Origin: Rubricoccus marinus
GTDB taxonomy: Bacteria; Bacteroidota; Rhodothermia; Rhodothermales; Rubricoccaceae
Assembly: GCF_002257665.1 (NCBI RefSeq)
Contig: NZ_MQWB01000001.1
Span: 3,297,119 to 3,361,118, forward strand
DNA: 64,000 nt
Direction: 5' to 3'
In this document: positions 30,875 through 39,473 of the stretch, piece by piece
Position numbering within the stretch: position 1 is the stretch's first letter
Layout: the number at the start of each line of letters is the position of its first letter
Notes under the pieces: model-generated
The model's database searches: none
The model's input: the letters and a program-made list of their open reading frames with translations, nothing else
Told to the model about the DNA's origin: nothing
Position numbers and translations under genes: made by a program

Positions 30875-31930
30875 TCAGCAGCAGCTTCCCATCGGGGCGC
30901 CGTCGCCAGAGGCCGGAGCCGGGGCGCAGTCGAAGAGGCCGAAGTGCGTGCTGCGGTCGCCGAGCACGTCGAAGTAGGCGCCGAAGCGGGTGTTCTGCAC
31001 CATCGCGGCGGAGTTGCCGCAGACGAGCATCGGGCGGCCGGCCTCGAAGACGTGGTGGTCGTCGAGCGTGAACGCGTGGCGCTGGCCCTCGATGCCGCCC
31101 TTGTAGATCGCGACCTGGCCGTAGTCCTCGCACTGGTCCTCGATGAGGTCGGGCAGCTTAAAGGCGCGGACCGTGCGCGAGGTGAACACCGCGTTGCCCA
31201 GCATGTCGCGGAGCGCGGGGTCCTCGACCTCCAGCGGGCGCTCGCTGACCGTCCGCACGTCGGCCCAGCCGAGGGCGGCCATCATGCGGCGGAAGTCCTC
31301 GCCGTACATCGCGCCGCCCAAGCACTCGCCGACGAGGATGGGGTCGGCCTGGGCCTCTGGCGAGAGGCGCCGGTCCACGAACACGTCCGAGAAGTAGAGC
31401 TCGCCGCCAGGCTTGAGCACGCGCGTGATCTCGCGGAAGACCTGTTCCTTCTCGCTCGCGAGGTTGAGCACGCAGTTGGAGATCACCACGTCCACGCTCT
31501 CGTCCTCGACGCCAGAGGCCGCGAGGTCCTCGATGATGCCGAGGCGGAAGTCAGTCGTGGGCGCGTCGAACCCGAGCGACTCGGCGACGGCGGCTTGGTG
31601 GCGGCGCGCCACGTCGATCTGCGCCTCGGTCATGTCGATGCCGATCACGCGGCCCTCGGGCCCGGCGAGCGCGGCGGCGACGAACGCGTCACGGCCGGTC
31701 CCGCAGCCGAGGTCGAGGATCGTCTGGCCGGTGAGCGCGCCCGGGATGGGCGAGCCGCAGCCGTAGAACTTGCTCAGCACCTCATCGGGCAGGAGCGAGA
31801 GGATCGGCTTGTGGTGCTCGGGGACGGCCTCGTCAGAGCAGCAGGCGGTGGTGAGCAGGTCGTCGGACGTTTTCAGCGTCTCGCCGTAGTACTCGCGGAC
31901 CTGGGCGTGGACGGTGGCGGTGGCTTCCAT
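30875..31930 (-). CDS. arsM: Arsenite methyltransferase-like SAM enzyme
   Basis: 351 residues from ATG 31930. N-terminal VREYYGETLKTSDDLLTTACC carries the Cys pair typical of ArsM; SKFYGCGSPIP, ILDLGCGTGRDAF (SAM binding), and VISNCVLNLASEKEQVFREITRVLKPGGELYFSDVF with the As(III)-binding Cys follow. The C-terminus has further Cys (LVCGN, FDCAPAP, final GSCC). It would methylate arsenite to volatile or less toxic species. No other ars gene is nearby, so an unlinked role or alternative substrate is possible. Confidence 0.85.
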   Translation of the reverse strand: MEATATVHAQVREYYGETLKTSDDLLTTACCSDEAVPEHHKPILSLLPDEVLSKFYGCGSPIPGALTGQTILDLGCGTGRDAFVAAALAGPEGRVIGIDMTEAQIDVARRHQAAVAESLGFDAPTTDFRLGIIEDLAASGVEDESVDVVISNCVLNLASEKEQVFREITRVLKPGGELYFSDVFVDRRLSPEAQADPILVGECLGGAMYGEDFRRMMAALGWADVRTVSERPLEVEDPALRDMLGNAVFTSRTVRAFKLPDLIEDQCEDYGQVAIYKGGIEGQRHAFTLDDHHVFEAGRPMLVCGNSAAMVQNTRFGAYFDVLGDRSTHFGLFDCAPAPASGDGAPMGSCC

Positions 31931-32065
31931 GTGGGGAGTGGCGGTGTAGGGGGCAGACGGTCGGGTCCGCGTCGTGATCGCGCGGAGGATAGCCGTTTCG
32001 CCAGAGGCCCGCTGTCGGCCGGACACCGAATCCGCCTCTGGCGCCAGAGGCGCTACCGCGGCGTT

Positions 32066-32743
32066 CTACCGCACCGCCACGCCCGCGACGTGCGGCGCGA
32101 CGAGCCCGGCGCGGAGGTGGAACCGCTCGGCGTCGACGCGCGCGAAGCCGGCCCGATCGATCATCGCGAGGGTGTCCTGATCCGGGCGGCAGCCGTCAGC
32201 GAGCGCGCCCCACGGGCGCCGCAGGCGCCTTTGCCAGCGCCGGAGTACCGAGGCCTCTGGCGCCGCGACGTGCTCGATAAACACGAACCGCCCGCCGGGC
32301 TTGAGCACACGCTGGACCTCCGCGAGAACGCCCGCCACGCTGTCCACGGAGCAGAGCACGAGCGTGCTCACCACGGCGTCTGCGCTCGCGTCCGCCAGAG
32401 GCAGCCGCTCCGCCACGCCGCCGACGATCTCCAGGTCCAGGCCTCTGGCGCCAGCGGCCCTCCGCAGGCGTGGGTGGAAGTGCACGTTGGGCTCCACGGC
32501 GATCCAGCGCACGCCAGAGGCTCCGGCTTCTGCGCCGAGGTACTCCGCGTTTGGCCCGGCGCCCGCGCCGATCTCGACGACCGTCCCCGAGAGGCCGCCC
32601 AGAAGCAGCCTCTTGCGAGCGCCGTAGAGGCGCCGGTCCGTCCCCCCTCCGTGTGCCAGGAGCCACGCGAAAAACGCTTTGCCCAGACCGCGTCGGACCT
32701 CGCCCGCCTCTGGCGGCGTACGCTCGCTTCCCTCTATCTCCAT
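32066..32743 (-). CDS. Class I SAM-dependent methyltransferase
   Basis: 225 residues from ATG 32743. SAM-binding loop GTVVEIGAGAGPNAEYL, acidic end WIAVEPNVHFHPRL, then VAERLPLADASADAVVSTLVLCSV and RVLKPGGRFVFIEHV: the UbiE/METTL7-like type. The middle LRRWQRRLRRPWGALADGCRPDQDT also matches METTL7-like proteins. Substrate unknown; thiol methylation is the activity of human METTL7 and is only a lead. Divergent from dodecin with 13 bp between starts. Confidence 0.82.
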   Translation of the reverse strand: MEIEGSERTPPEAGEVRRGLGKAFFAWLLAHGGGTDRRLYGARKRLLLGGLSGTVVEIGAGAGPNAEYLGAEAGASGVRWIAVEPNVHFHPRLRRAAGARGLDLEIVGGVAERLPLADASADAVVSTLVLCSVDSVAGVLAEVQRVLKPGGRFVFIEHVAAPEASVLRRWQRRLRRPWGALADGCRPDQDTLAMIDRAGFARVDAERFHLRAGLVAPHVAGVAVR

Positions 32744-32756
32744 TCCCCTATCCGAC

Positions 32757-32975
32757 ATGGCACTCGCCAAAATCATCGAGGTCTCGTCCTCGTCCCAGAC
32801 CAGCTTCGACGACGCCGTCAAGAACGCATACGCAGAGGTCGCCCAGACCGTCCGCAACGTCAAGAGCGTCTACGTACAGGACTTCCTCTACGAGCCCGGA
32901 GAGGCCGACGAGACCGGCGGTCGCTTCCGCGTCCACTGCAAGGTGACGTTCATGGTCGAGAACGCGAACGACTAA
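32757..32975 (+). CDS. Dodecin
   Basis: 72 residues: MALAKIIEVSSSSQTSFDDAVKNAYAEVAQTVRNVKSVYVQDFLYE...RFRVHCKVTFMVEN. This is the dodecin fold, one helix on a three-stranded sheet, forming a dodecamer that stores flavin (FMN/riboflavin) or CoA-type ligands. It is a single gene with a terminator hairpin at 33021-33051. Confidence 0.9.
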   Translation: MALAKIIEVSSSSQTSFDDAVKNAYAEVAQTVRNVKSVYVQDFLYEPGEADETGGRFRVHCKVTFMVENAND

Positions 32976-33020
32976 GCGTTCCCCCCGCTTTTTGCAGCGT
33001 CCCCGTTGGAACGCCGCTGT

Positions 33021-33051
33021 GAGCCCCGGTTGCCGTGCGCAGCCGGGGCTC
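33021..33051. terminator. Two-way terminator between dodecin and lipoprotein
   Basis: GAGCCCCGG (33021-33029) pairs with CCGGGGCTC (33043-33051), loop of 13. It overlaps the lipoprotein stop on the minus strand and ends dodecin on the plus strand. Confidence 0.65.
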
Positions 33052-33259
33052 ATTCGATCACGGCGTCGGGCTCCAGTTCCGCCTCGGGCGCGAGGTCGGA
33101 GCTCGGCGCTTGTTCGGCCTCTGGCGCGAGCGTTGCGTCGGGCGCGAGGTCGCCGTCGGCCTGCACGGGGTCGGCGCCTTCGAGCACGAGATCGGGATCC
33201 TCCTCAGCCCCGCACGCCGCCAGAGGCAGCAAGAGGGCGAGAGCGGCGAGACGAATCAT
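33050..33259 (-). CDS. Small acidic lipoprotein
   Basis: 69 residues. Lipoprotein signal MIRLAALALLLPLAAC with the lipobox LAAC, then an acidic repeat-like tail (DLVLEGADPVQADGDLAPDATLAPEAEQAPSSDLAPEAELEPD) with several LAPEA units. The start overlaps the stop of the upstream GT87-like gene (ATGA). Function unknown; the tail looks unstructured. Confidence 0.7.
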   Translation of the reverse strand: MIRLAALALLLPLAACGAEEDPDLVLEGADPVQADGDLAPDATLAPEAEQAPSSDLAPEAELEPDAVIE

Positions 33260-34590
33260 CAGGAGGTGGCGAGAGAAGGCCTCAGTGTACGGCGCCAGAG
33301 GCCGAGCCCGACGAGCACGAGCACGGCCATCCACAGCCTCGCGAGGTAGAGGTCGATGCACGCGCGCGGGAGCGTCTCGATCAGGCTCGCCATCATCGGC
33401 GGCGGCGGGCGCTGCGCGAAAAACGCCAGCGCGCACAGCGCCACCACCCACCGCGCCAGAGGCGGCCTCTGGCGCGCCTCGGCGAGCGCGACGAGCAGCA
33501 GCGGGACCGCGAGCACGAACGTGTGCTCCCAGCCCAGCGGAACCACCGCCGGTAGGACCGCGAGCACGACAAGCCCCGCACGCACGATCCCTGCCCCTCC
33601 GCTCCACACGCTCAGGATCGCCGCGCCCACGACCAGCGCGCCGACCGCGCCAGCCACGAGCGTAGCCTCTGGCGACGCGGGCATCATCCCCGACGCCGTT
33701 ACGATCTCGATGGGAAGGTCCAGACGCGTAACCGTCGCCTGGATCGACGTGCTGAGTGCGCCGGGATCCGTGAGGCCGGAGAACGCGGGGAAGCGCTCCA
33801 GCGCGTACTCGCGGTAGAGCGCCCACGGCACCCACGGCAGCAGCGCCAGAGGCAGCGCCAGCCATCCCGCCGCCGCGCCCCCCACGAGCCCGCGCCAGCG
33901 GCGCCAGTCGCTCGCCTCTGGCGACCTCGCGCGCAGCCGCCCGAGCCCGAGCGGGAGCAGCGCCAGAGGCAGCACCTTGAGCCAGAAGCCGCCCGCAAGC
34001 GCGAGCGCGCCCCAACCGGGCCTCTGGCGCTGGCAGAGGTGCAGAAACGCGAGCGCCGAGAGCAGTACGAGCACGTTGACCTGCGCGTACTTCAGGTTCT
34101 GAAAGACGGGGGCGGACGCGAGGCCGGTGATGAGGAGCGCGATGCGTGTCGCCCGGTCCAGGCGCGAGCCCGTCTCGCGCTCCCACAGCCGCAGCGCCCA
34201 CGCAAACGCGGCGGCGAGCCCCCCGAAGATCAGCGGCCCACTGGCGATGTAGCCCGCCACGCCCGAGACCCACGTCGTCGGCCAGAAGGCGAGCACGGCG
34301 GGCGGCGGGTAGAAGTATTCCGCGTCGGCGTAGAGCGTGAGCGGGTCGCTGAAAAAGCGCAGCGCGGCCTCGTGGAACCAGCTGTAGTCCACCAGGAAGT
34401 GCCACGGCTCGGCCAGCGCGAAGCGGTAGAACGTCGCCGCGAGGTAGACCGGCATAACGGGCAGCCAGAGCGCCGAGAGCGCCGCCACCGCCGCGAGGTG
34501 CGGCTGGCGCCTGAGCTCTTGCAGCGCACCTTTCACGCCTCTGGCGCGGGTCGCTGCGTCGTCTCCGCCAGAGGCCTCAGACGAACGCAT
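33259..34590 (-). CDS. Integral membrane GT87-like (DUF2029) glycosyltransferase
   Basis: 443 residues, about ten membrane helices (AAVAALSALWLPVMPVYLAATF, AGYIASGPLIFGGLAAAFAWAL, VNVLVLLSALAFLHL, WGALALAGGFWLKVLPLALLPLGL). The first loop has the acidic DYSWFHEAALRFFSDPLTLYADAEYFYPPP, and LKYAQVNVLVL and GGFWLKVLPL are family-typical. GT87 enzymes move sugars from polyprenyl phosphate. The first ~25 residues are soluble. It overlaps the TauE gene by 14 bp and the lipoprotein by one, so the three read as one operon. Confidence 0.78.
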   Translation of the reverse strand: MRSSEASGGDDAATRARGVKGALQELRRQPHLAAVAALSALWLPVMPVYLAATFYRFALAEPWHFLVDYSWFHEAALRFFSDPLTLYADAEYFYPPPAVLAFWPTTWVSGVAGYIASGPLIFGGLAAAFAWALRLWERETGSRLDRATRIALLITGLASAPVFQNLKYAQVNVLVLLSALAFLHLCQRQRPGWGALALAGGFWLKVLPLALLPLGLGRLRARSPEASDWRRWRGLVGGAAAGWLALPLALLPWVPWALYREYALERFPAFSGLTDPGALSTSIQATVTRLDLPIEIVTASGMMPASPEATLVAGAVGALVVGAAILSVWSGGAGIVRAGLVVLAVLPAVVPLGWEHTFVLAVPLLLVALAEARQRPPLARWVVALCALAFFAQRPPPPMMASLIETLPRACIDLYLARLWMAVLVLVGLGLWRRTLRPSLATS

Positions 34591-35404
34591 TCCACAGCAG
34601 GCGCACGGCCACGATCCCTGCGAACAGCCCGAACGCCCACCGCACCCACTTCACGTTGACGCGGTGCGCCGTCGAAACGCCAAACCGGGCCGTCACCATC
34701 GCGGGCAGCGCGAGCGCGAGCGCGTACGGCACGTGGACGTAGCCGACGGCGCCAGAGGGCACGGGCGCGGCCAATCCCCGAACCGCGTACATCGCCACGC
34801 CCACGGCGGTGATCAGCACGATGGCGGCGGTCGAGGTCCCTGCGGCGGCCTTGAGCGGAAGCCGCAAGGGCCCATTGAACGCAGGCACGAGGACCACGCC
34901 TCCGCCCACGCCCGCCGCGCTGGAGAGCGCGCCCGCCGCGGCGCCCGTCCCGATCAGCGCGCTCCAGCTCCGCCGCGCGCCAGAGGCCGTGATCGCGCCG
35001 CCCCCGTGGCTCTTCTTCGTCAGCATCCGCGCCACTACCACCAAGAGCACCACGCCGAGCACGATCTGGAACACGCGCTTGGAGTACCACGGCTGCGTGG
35101 TCACCAGCAGCGTCATCAGCACAACGGCAACGGCGGCGATCGCGCCCGTCGTCAGCGCCGTCCGCCAGTCCACAGCGCCTGCCTTGTTCTGCGCGACGGC
35201 GCCGCTGGCGCTCGCTGCGAGCGTGCAGAACAGGCTGGAGCCCAGCGTCAGCGGCGTCAAGACAGGGTCCTCAATGCCGATGCCCTGAAGTACGAAGAAC
35301 AGGACGGGGCCGAAGATGATGCCCCCGCCAACGCCTACCAGCCCGGCCACGAACCCGCCCAGCGCGCCCGCGGCGATCAACAGGGCGAGAACGGTCAGCG
35401 ACAT
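34577..35404 (-). CDS. TauE/SafE family permease
   Basis: 275 residues from ATG 35404. Eight membrane helices in two similar halves: LIAAGALGGFVAGLVGVGGGIIFGPVLFF at the start and ALIGTGAAAGALSSAAGVGGGVVLVPAF in the middle, each with the Gly-rich GVGGG motif. The family exports sulfite, sulfoacetate or other organic acids, or imports them. No sulfur genes nearby. Overlaps the downstream GT87-like gene by 14 bp. Confidence 0.85.
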   Translation of the reverse strand: MSLTVLALLIAAGALGGFVAGLVGVGGGIIFGPVLFFVLQGIGIEDPVLTPLTLGSSLFCTLAASASGAVAQNKAGAVDWRTALTTGAIAAVAVVLMTLLVTTQPWYSKRVFQIVLGVVLLVVVARMLTKKSHGGGAITASGARRSWSALIGTGAAAGALSSAAGVGGGVVLVPAFNGPLRLPLKAAAGTSTAAIVLITAVGVAMYAVRGLAAPVPSGAVGYVHVPYALALALPAMVTARFGVSTAHRVNVKWVRWAFGLFAGIVAVRLLWNAFV

Positions 35405-35529
35405 GGGTGGGGCTCTGTGAAACGGCACGATACCGCCAGAGGCTGTATCTCGCCTCTGGCGCGTCGGCCTCTAACGGACTCGCCGCCCCTACGCACAGCT
35501 CGCCCGAGGCCTCTGGCGAGCACCGCGGC

Positions 35530-37869
35530 TCAGCGCACGATGGTGATGCGGGCCGTCGCCACAGCGCCCGAGGCCGACTGCGCACGGACCACGTACACGC
35601 CCGACGCCAGAGGCGCTCCAGCGTCGCTGCGGCCGTCCCAGGCGATCGCCTCTGGCGAGGTCCCGGCGAGGCCCGTCGCCAGCGTGCGGACGCGGCGGCC
35701 GAGCACGTCGAAAACAGCCACCTCCACGGCCTCTGGCGCTGCGAGCGTGACGCCGACGGTCATCGTCCCGCGCGAGGGGTTCGGAGAGACGCTCAAGCTC
35801 AGCTCCCCCGCCAGAGCCGCGGGCGACTCGCCAGAGGTCGGCAGGGGAGCGGAAAACGTGGAGACGCCCGCGTGGCCTACCGAGAGCGCCACCACGCCCG
35901 GCTGGACAAACTCCACGCCCGTGACCACGTCGCCGATCTGCTGGGAGGAGGAGGTCGGCGTGAAGCGTGGGAAGGGGGGCGTGGACGGCACGTTGGCCAC
36001 GTTGTACGAATAGACGCCGTTGCCCGCCACGACGAGCACGTCGCCCAGACCCGCCAGAGGCACCTGGTTGGAGCCCGCTACGTCGAACGCGCCCTTTACG
36101 GATGCGGCGGCAGGGTCCGAGACGTCGACAACGGTGATGAAGCCGCCAGCGCCGTTCGTATACAGGCGGTCGCCGGCACGCGCGAGGCGGAAGCGAGAGC
36201 CGCGGAGGTCGAGGCTGGAGAGCGCCTGCGGTGCCGAGGGCGTGCTCATGTCGTACAGGCGGAGCCGGGTGTCGTTCACGTCGGAGACCCAGACCACCGG
36301 GCCGGTTCCGCCCACGTCTGCCGCGCCCGCCGGCGGCGTGATGGTCGCGATCTGGACCGGCGATGCCGGATTGTCAAGCGACAGGACGTACACGGTCTGC
36401 GCGTCATCGAGCGCGAGAAGGAACTTCCCGTCTTCCGTAACAGACACGGTCCGAATCGGCGTGTTGCGGAGCACGTTCGCCGTGGTCGTCATCGTCGTCT
36501 TGTCGATCGCCCAGATGCCTGCGAAGCCATCGGCGGCGTACAGGTGGTTGAGTTGCAGCGCGACGTCGGTCGTGTAGTTCCACTGCGACGTGTGCGCCCG
36601 GTTCATGAACGGCTCTAGCCGCTCTGGACCGCCGCCCACCGGCACCACGCGCTCCAGCGCCATCACCCCGGAGCCCGCTTGCGCGGAGTAAATGATGTCT
36701 GTCTCGTCATCTACAACGAGGTCTTGCGCCAGGCCACCGCCTTGCAGGAAGCCGCGCAGATTCTGCCCGGACACGCTCCCCTGATGGATGCCACTATAGA
36801 AGTCCGAGACGAGAAATGTGTTGCCCTGCACGGCGACCCGGTTGGCGCCGCTGGCGCTGAACGCGGTGCTCGTCTCCCTTCGGCGGACGTATACGGGGGC
36901 CGCGGGATCGCTCGCGTTCACGAACTGGACCCCACCAAAAAGGCCTGCCACGAGAATCTGGTTGCCAGACCAGAGAAGGTCCAGCGGGTCCGCCCGGCTG
37001 CTGAGCGTCACCGTGCCGAGCTCTACCGGGACATCGGGGTTGTCCAGGCTGTACAGCTTCACCAACCCGCGCCCGGCGGAGTTGCGCTGCCCAACCGCGA
37101 GCGTCCCCGCGTCGCTGATCCCCACGGCACCCACGTACGCCGTAACCGACGTGTTGCCCAAAGCCGGGCCCTCTGGCGCCGAAACGTCCACGATGCCGAG
37201 TCCGGCGTCGTTGAGCGCGAGGTAGGCGTAGCCGCCGCGGATCGCGATATCCTCCGGGAAGGAAGGAGTCTCCACCGCTCCCACCTGAACGGGGGCGTCC
37301 GCGTCCGCGACCGAGATCACGCGGAGCGAGAGGCTGGGCCCCTCTGCCGTGTTGTACGTCCCGACGTATGCGTAGTCATCCTGCACCAGGACAGATGTGG
37401 CCGCGAGGCCCGTCACCGATCCGCGGCGCACCGGGGCCGCGGGGTCCGAGAGGTCCACGATGAACAGCCCGGTTTCGGTGTTCAAGAAGTGCGTCAGCAT
37501 GAGGTATACCATGTCGCCCTGCGTCGCCATGTCGCTGATAACGCCCGGGAACACCAACTCGCCGACTACGGACACCTGCCCCGACGTGGAGAGGTCTAGG
37601 GTCTGGAGCACGCTCCCCTGCATCGTCACGCCAACGCCGCTGCTCGTAAACGCGACCGAGCGAGCGTAGCCGTACGGCCACCGCGCCAGAGGCTCAAGCC
37701 CTCCGCCCGCGCCGAAGCCCTCCGGGGCGACGTTGTTCACGTTCGCCGGCAGTTGCGGGACCGGTGGGAAAAACGCGTCCGGCTGAGCGCTGGCGCCGGT
37801 GAGGCCGAGCGAGCCGCCAGAGGCGAACAGGAGGGCGAACGCGGCCAGTACGAGGTGGCGCATGGTCAT
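35530..37869 (-). CDS. Secreted LVIVD/beta-propeller protein with type IX-like sorting domain
   Basis: 779 residues. Signal peptide MTMRHLVLAAFALLFASGGSLGLTGASAQ, then many ~45-residue blades of LVIVD type (LFIVDLSDPAAPVRRGSVTG, LGIVDVSAPEGPALGN, VKLYSLDNPDVPVELGTV, VQFVNASDPAAPVYVRR, ITVVDVSDPAAASVKG). The end is a FlgD-like sorting domain (LSVSPNPSRGTMTVGVTLA, VFDVLGRRVRTLATG, ASGVYVVRAQS). It is exported and probably anchored or released at the cell surface. What it binds is unknown. Confidence 0.83.
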   Translation of the reverse strand: MTMRHLVLAAFALLFASGGSLGLTGASAQPDAFFPPVPQLPANVNNVAPEGFGAGGGLEPLARWPYGYARSVAFTSSGVGVTMQGSVLQTLDLSTSGQVSVVGELVFPGVISDMATQGDMVYLMLTHFLNTETGLFIVDLSDPAAPVRRGSVTGLAATSVLVQDDYAYVGTYNTAEGPSLSLRVISVADADAPVQVGAVETPSFPEDIAIRGGYAYLALNDAGLGIVDVSAPEGPALGNTSVTAYVGAVGISDAGTLAVGQRNSAGRGLVKLYSLDNPDVPVELGTVTLSSRADPLDLLWSGNQILVAGLFGGVQFVNASDPAAPVYVRRRETSTAFSASGANRVAVQGNTFLVSDFYSGIHQGSVSGQNLRGFLQGGGLAQDLVVDDETDIIYSAQAGSGVMALERVVPVGGGPERLEPFMNRAHTSQWNYTTDVALQLNHLYAADGFAGIWAIDKTTMTTTANVLRNTPIRTVSVTEDGKFLLALDDAQTVYVLSLDNPASPVQIATITPPAGAADVGGTGPVVWVSDVNDTRLRLYDMSTPSAPQALSSLDLRGSRFRLARAGDRLYTNGAGGFITVVDVSDPAAASVKGAFDVAGSNQVPLAGLGDVLVVAGNGVYSYNVANVPSTPPFPRFTPTSSSQQIGDVVTGVEFVQPGVVALSVGHAGVSTFSAPLPTSGESPAALAGELSLSVSPNPSRGTMTVGVTLAAPEAVEVAVFDVLGRRVRTLATGLAGTSPEAIAWDGRSDAGAPLASGVYVVRAQSASGAVATARITIVR

Positions 37870-37948
37870 ATGTGTGCGGGCGTGTGTCCTTCAAGATAGA
37901 GCGGCGTTCGGGTTTTCCAGAGCCCGAGGCTGTGCAGACCGCGTCCGT

Positions 37949-38965
37949 TCACGCGTTGACCTCCGGCCGACGGGCCTCTGGCGCTAAGGCTTCTGGCGGC
38001 ACAGCACGTGGCTTCAGCCGGCGCCAACCCAACGCGCCCCACAGTGCGAACCCGATGCCGTTGAGCCAGCCGTGGCGCGGCACCATCCACTCCACGTCCG
38101 GCGCTCCGATGCCGAGCCCATCGCCGAGGTGGAACCAGAGGGCCAGAACCATCGCGAGGAGAAGCGAGCCGCCGGAGACGCCCACGAACACGCCGCCCCA
38201 GCGGTCGTCCATGCGAGGCGCGAGGCCCAGGGCGAGCGCGCCAAGCCCGATGGCGCCGACGGTGAGCAGGAGCACGCCCAGCGTTTCCGCGGCCGTGCCG
38301 CCTGCTGGCGTCCGCGACAGCGCGATGCCGAGCGCGACGAGCGGTGTCCCTGCCAGAACAGCGCTCGCGAGAACCGTATATGCGAGGTGAGCGCCTGTCC
38401 ACCTCTGGCGGATCTCGCGCCCTAAAAACCCCGCCCAAAGGGGCGCGATCACGGCGGCGTAGTGGAAGTGGATGGCGGTGAGAAGCACCACGAGCGGCCC
38501 GTACGGTCCCGGATCGATCCCCCACCGCGACATCGTGAGCCATGCCGCACCGCCGGGCAACGCCACGAGACCGAGCGCGAGCACGACCTCTTCGGCGCGC
38601 CAGAGGCCCTCGCGCCGCATCGCGAGAAGCCGGCGCGCGCCCTCGGCCGCAACCAAAAGAGAAAACGCGGCCCAGCCCAGCGTGAGCACGCCCGCGCGCA
38701 TCCCGGTCGGCGCGAGAAACGCTGCCGCACCGAGCAACGAGGCCGCGAGAACCGAGCGCGAGGCCAGCCGCATCGCGAGGGAATCATTGTCCCACAGGTC
38801 GCACGTGCTCTCCAGCAGCATGGGCACGGCGACGAGCACGGCCAGCAGCACCAGCCTTGACACGAGGTCGAACACGCCGGCCCCTGGCGCCAGAGGCACC
38901 CACAACAACACACACCAGACGAGGGCGCCCACGAACGAGGCGCGGGCAAAGCGGCGAGACGGCAT
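37949..38965 (-). CDS. YndJ-like integral membrane protein
   Basis: 338 residues, eight to ten membrane helices. Conserved polar motifs inside helices: VVLLTAIHFHYAAVIAPLWAGF and VEWMVPRHGWLNGIGFALWGALGW, resembling the Bacillus YndJ family, which often has these His pairs. Function unknown. The C-terminal tail (PRAVPPEALAPEARRPEVNA) is low complexity and partly made by the repeat. Separate from neighbours. Confidence 0.65.
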   Translation of the reverse strand: MPSRRFARASFVGALVWCVLLWVPLAPGAGVFDLVSRLVLLAVLVAVPMLLESTCDLWDNDSLAMRLASRSVLAASLLGAAAFLAPTGMRAGVLTLGWAAFSLLVAAEGARRLLAMRREGLWRAEEVVLALGLVALPGGAAWLTMSRWGIDPGPYGPLVVLLTAIHFHYAAVIAPLWAGFLGREIRQRWTGAHLAYTVLASAVLAGTPLVALGIALSRTPAGGTAAETLGVLLLTVGAIGLGALALGLAPRMDDRWGGVFVGVSGGSLLLAMVLALWFHLGDGLGIGAPDVEWMVPRHGWLNGIGFALWGALGWRRLKPRAVPPEALAPEARRPEVNA

Positions 38966-39018
38966 GGGCGGAGAACGGCGGTGGCACGCGCAAGATGCAC
39001 CCGCCTCTGGCGCGGAGC

Positions 39019-39060
39019 GGGTACTGGGTACTGGGTACTGGGTACTGGGTACTGGGTACT
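39019..39060 (+). repeat. Heptad tandem repeat GGGTACT x6
   Basis: Six perfect head-to-tail copies and a partial seventh (GGGTA). Copy number is probably variable between strains. Confidence 0.9.
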
Positions 39061-39303
39061 GGGTAAAGCTGTCCCGCGCTCGCCTCTGGCGCCAGAGGAT
39101 TCCTGAGGCTTACCTGCGAGGTCCCCTTCCCTCGGGAGAGAGACAGGGTGAGGACCGGTTCGACCGCCAGAGGCCTCTGGCGTGACTCGAAGCCGTCCTG
39201 AGCGCTGGGCGTATGCGACGCGCCCCTACGGGCGAACGGAGGCGGCGCCAGAGGCGGATGGCGAACGGGGCCTCTGGCGGAACAAATCAGCCGGCGCTCC
39301 TCC

Positions 39304-39338
39304 TCATCCCTCATCCCTCATCCCTCATCCCTCATTCC
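39304..39338 (+). repeat. Heptad tandem repeat TCATCCC
   Basis: Four exact copies (39304-39331) and an altered fifth. On the other strand the unit is GGGATGA, sharing the GGG-N4 pattern with the repeat at 39019. Confidence 0.85.
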
Positions 39339-39473
39339 CCGGAAGGCCACGGCCGAAAGCCCGCCGGTCGGGTAGACTGCACACGCCGCGAGAGGCCTGC
39401 TCCGTTGCGCCGGTTGGAAACAGCCCGGGCGACGCTCCGTAGGTCCCGGCTCCGGTCTTCTCTTCCCGCACCC

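Larger units (their letters stand above)
38966..39473. other. Repeat-rich intergenic region
   Basis: 508 bp without a convincing gene. It holds a 7-bp tandem repeat GGGTACT (six copies, 39019-39060), a second 7-bp repeat TCATCCC (four exact plus one changed copy, 39304-39338), one perfect 16-bp palindrome (39083-39098), one reverse-arranged pair (CGCCAGAGGCCTCTGGCG at 39168) and further single copies near 39248 and 39268. The protease promoter should lie near the right end. Confidence 0.8.

Noticed and set aside
39019-39338. CRISPR array
   Set aside because: Repeats are contiguous 7-bp units without spacers, and no cas gene is in the window.
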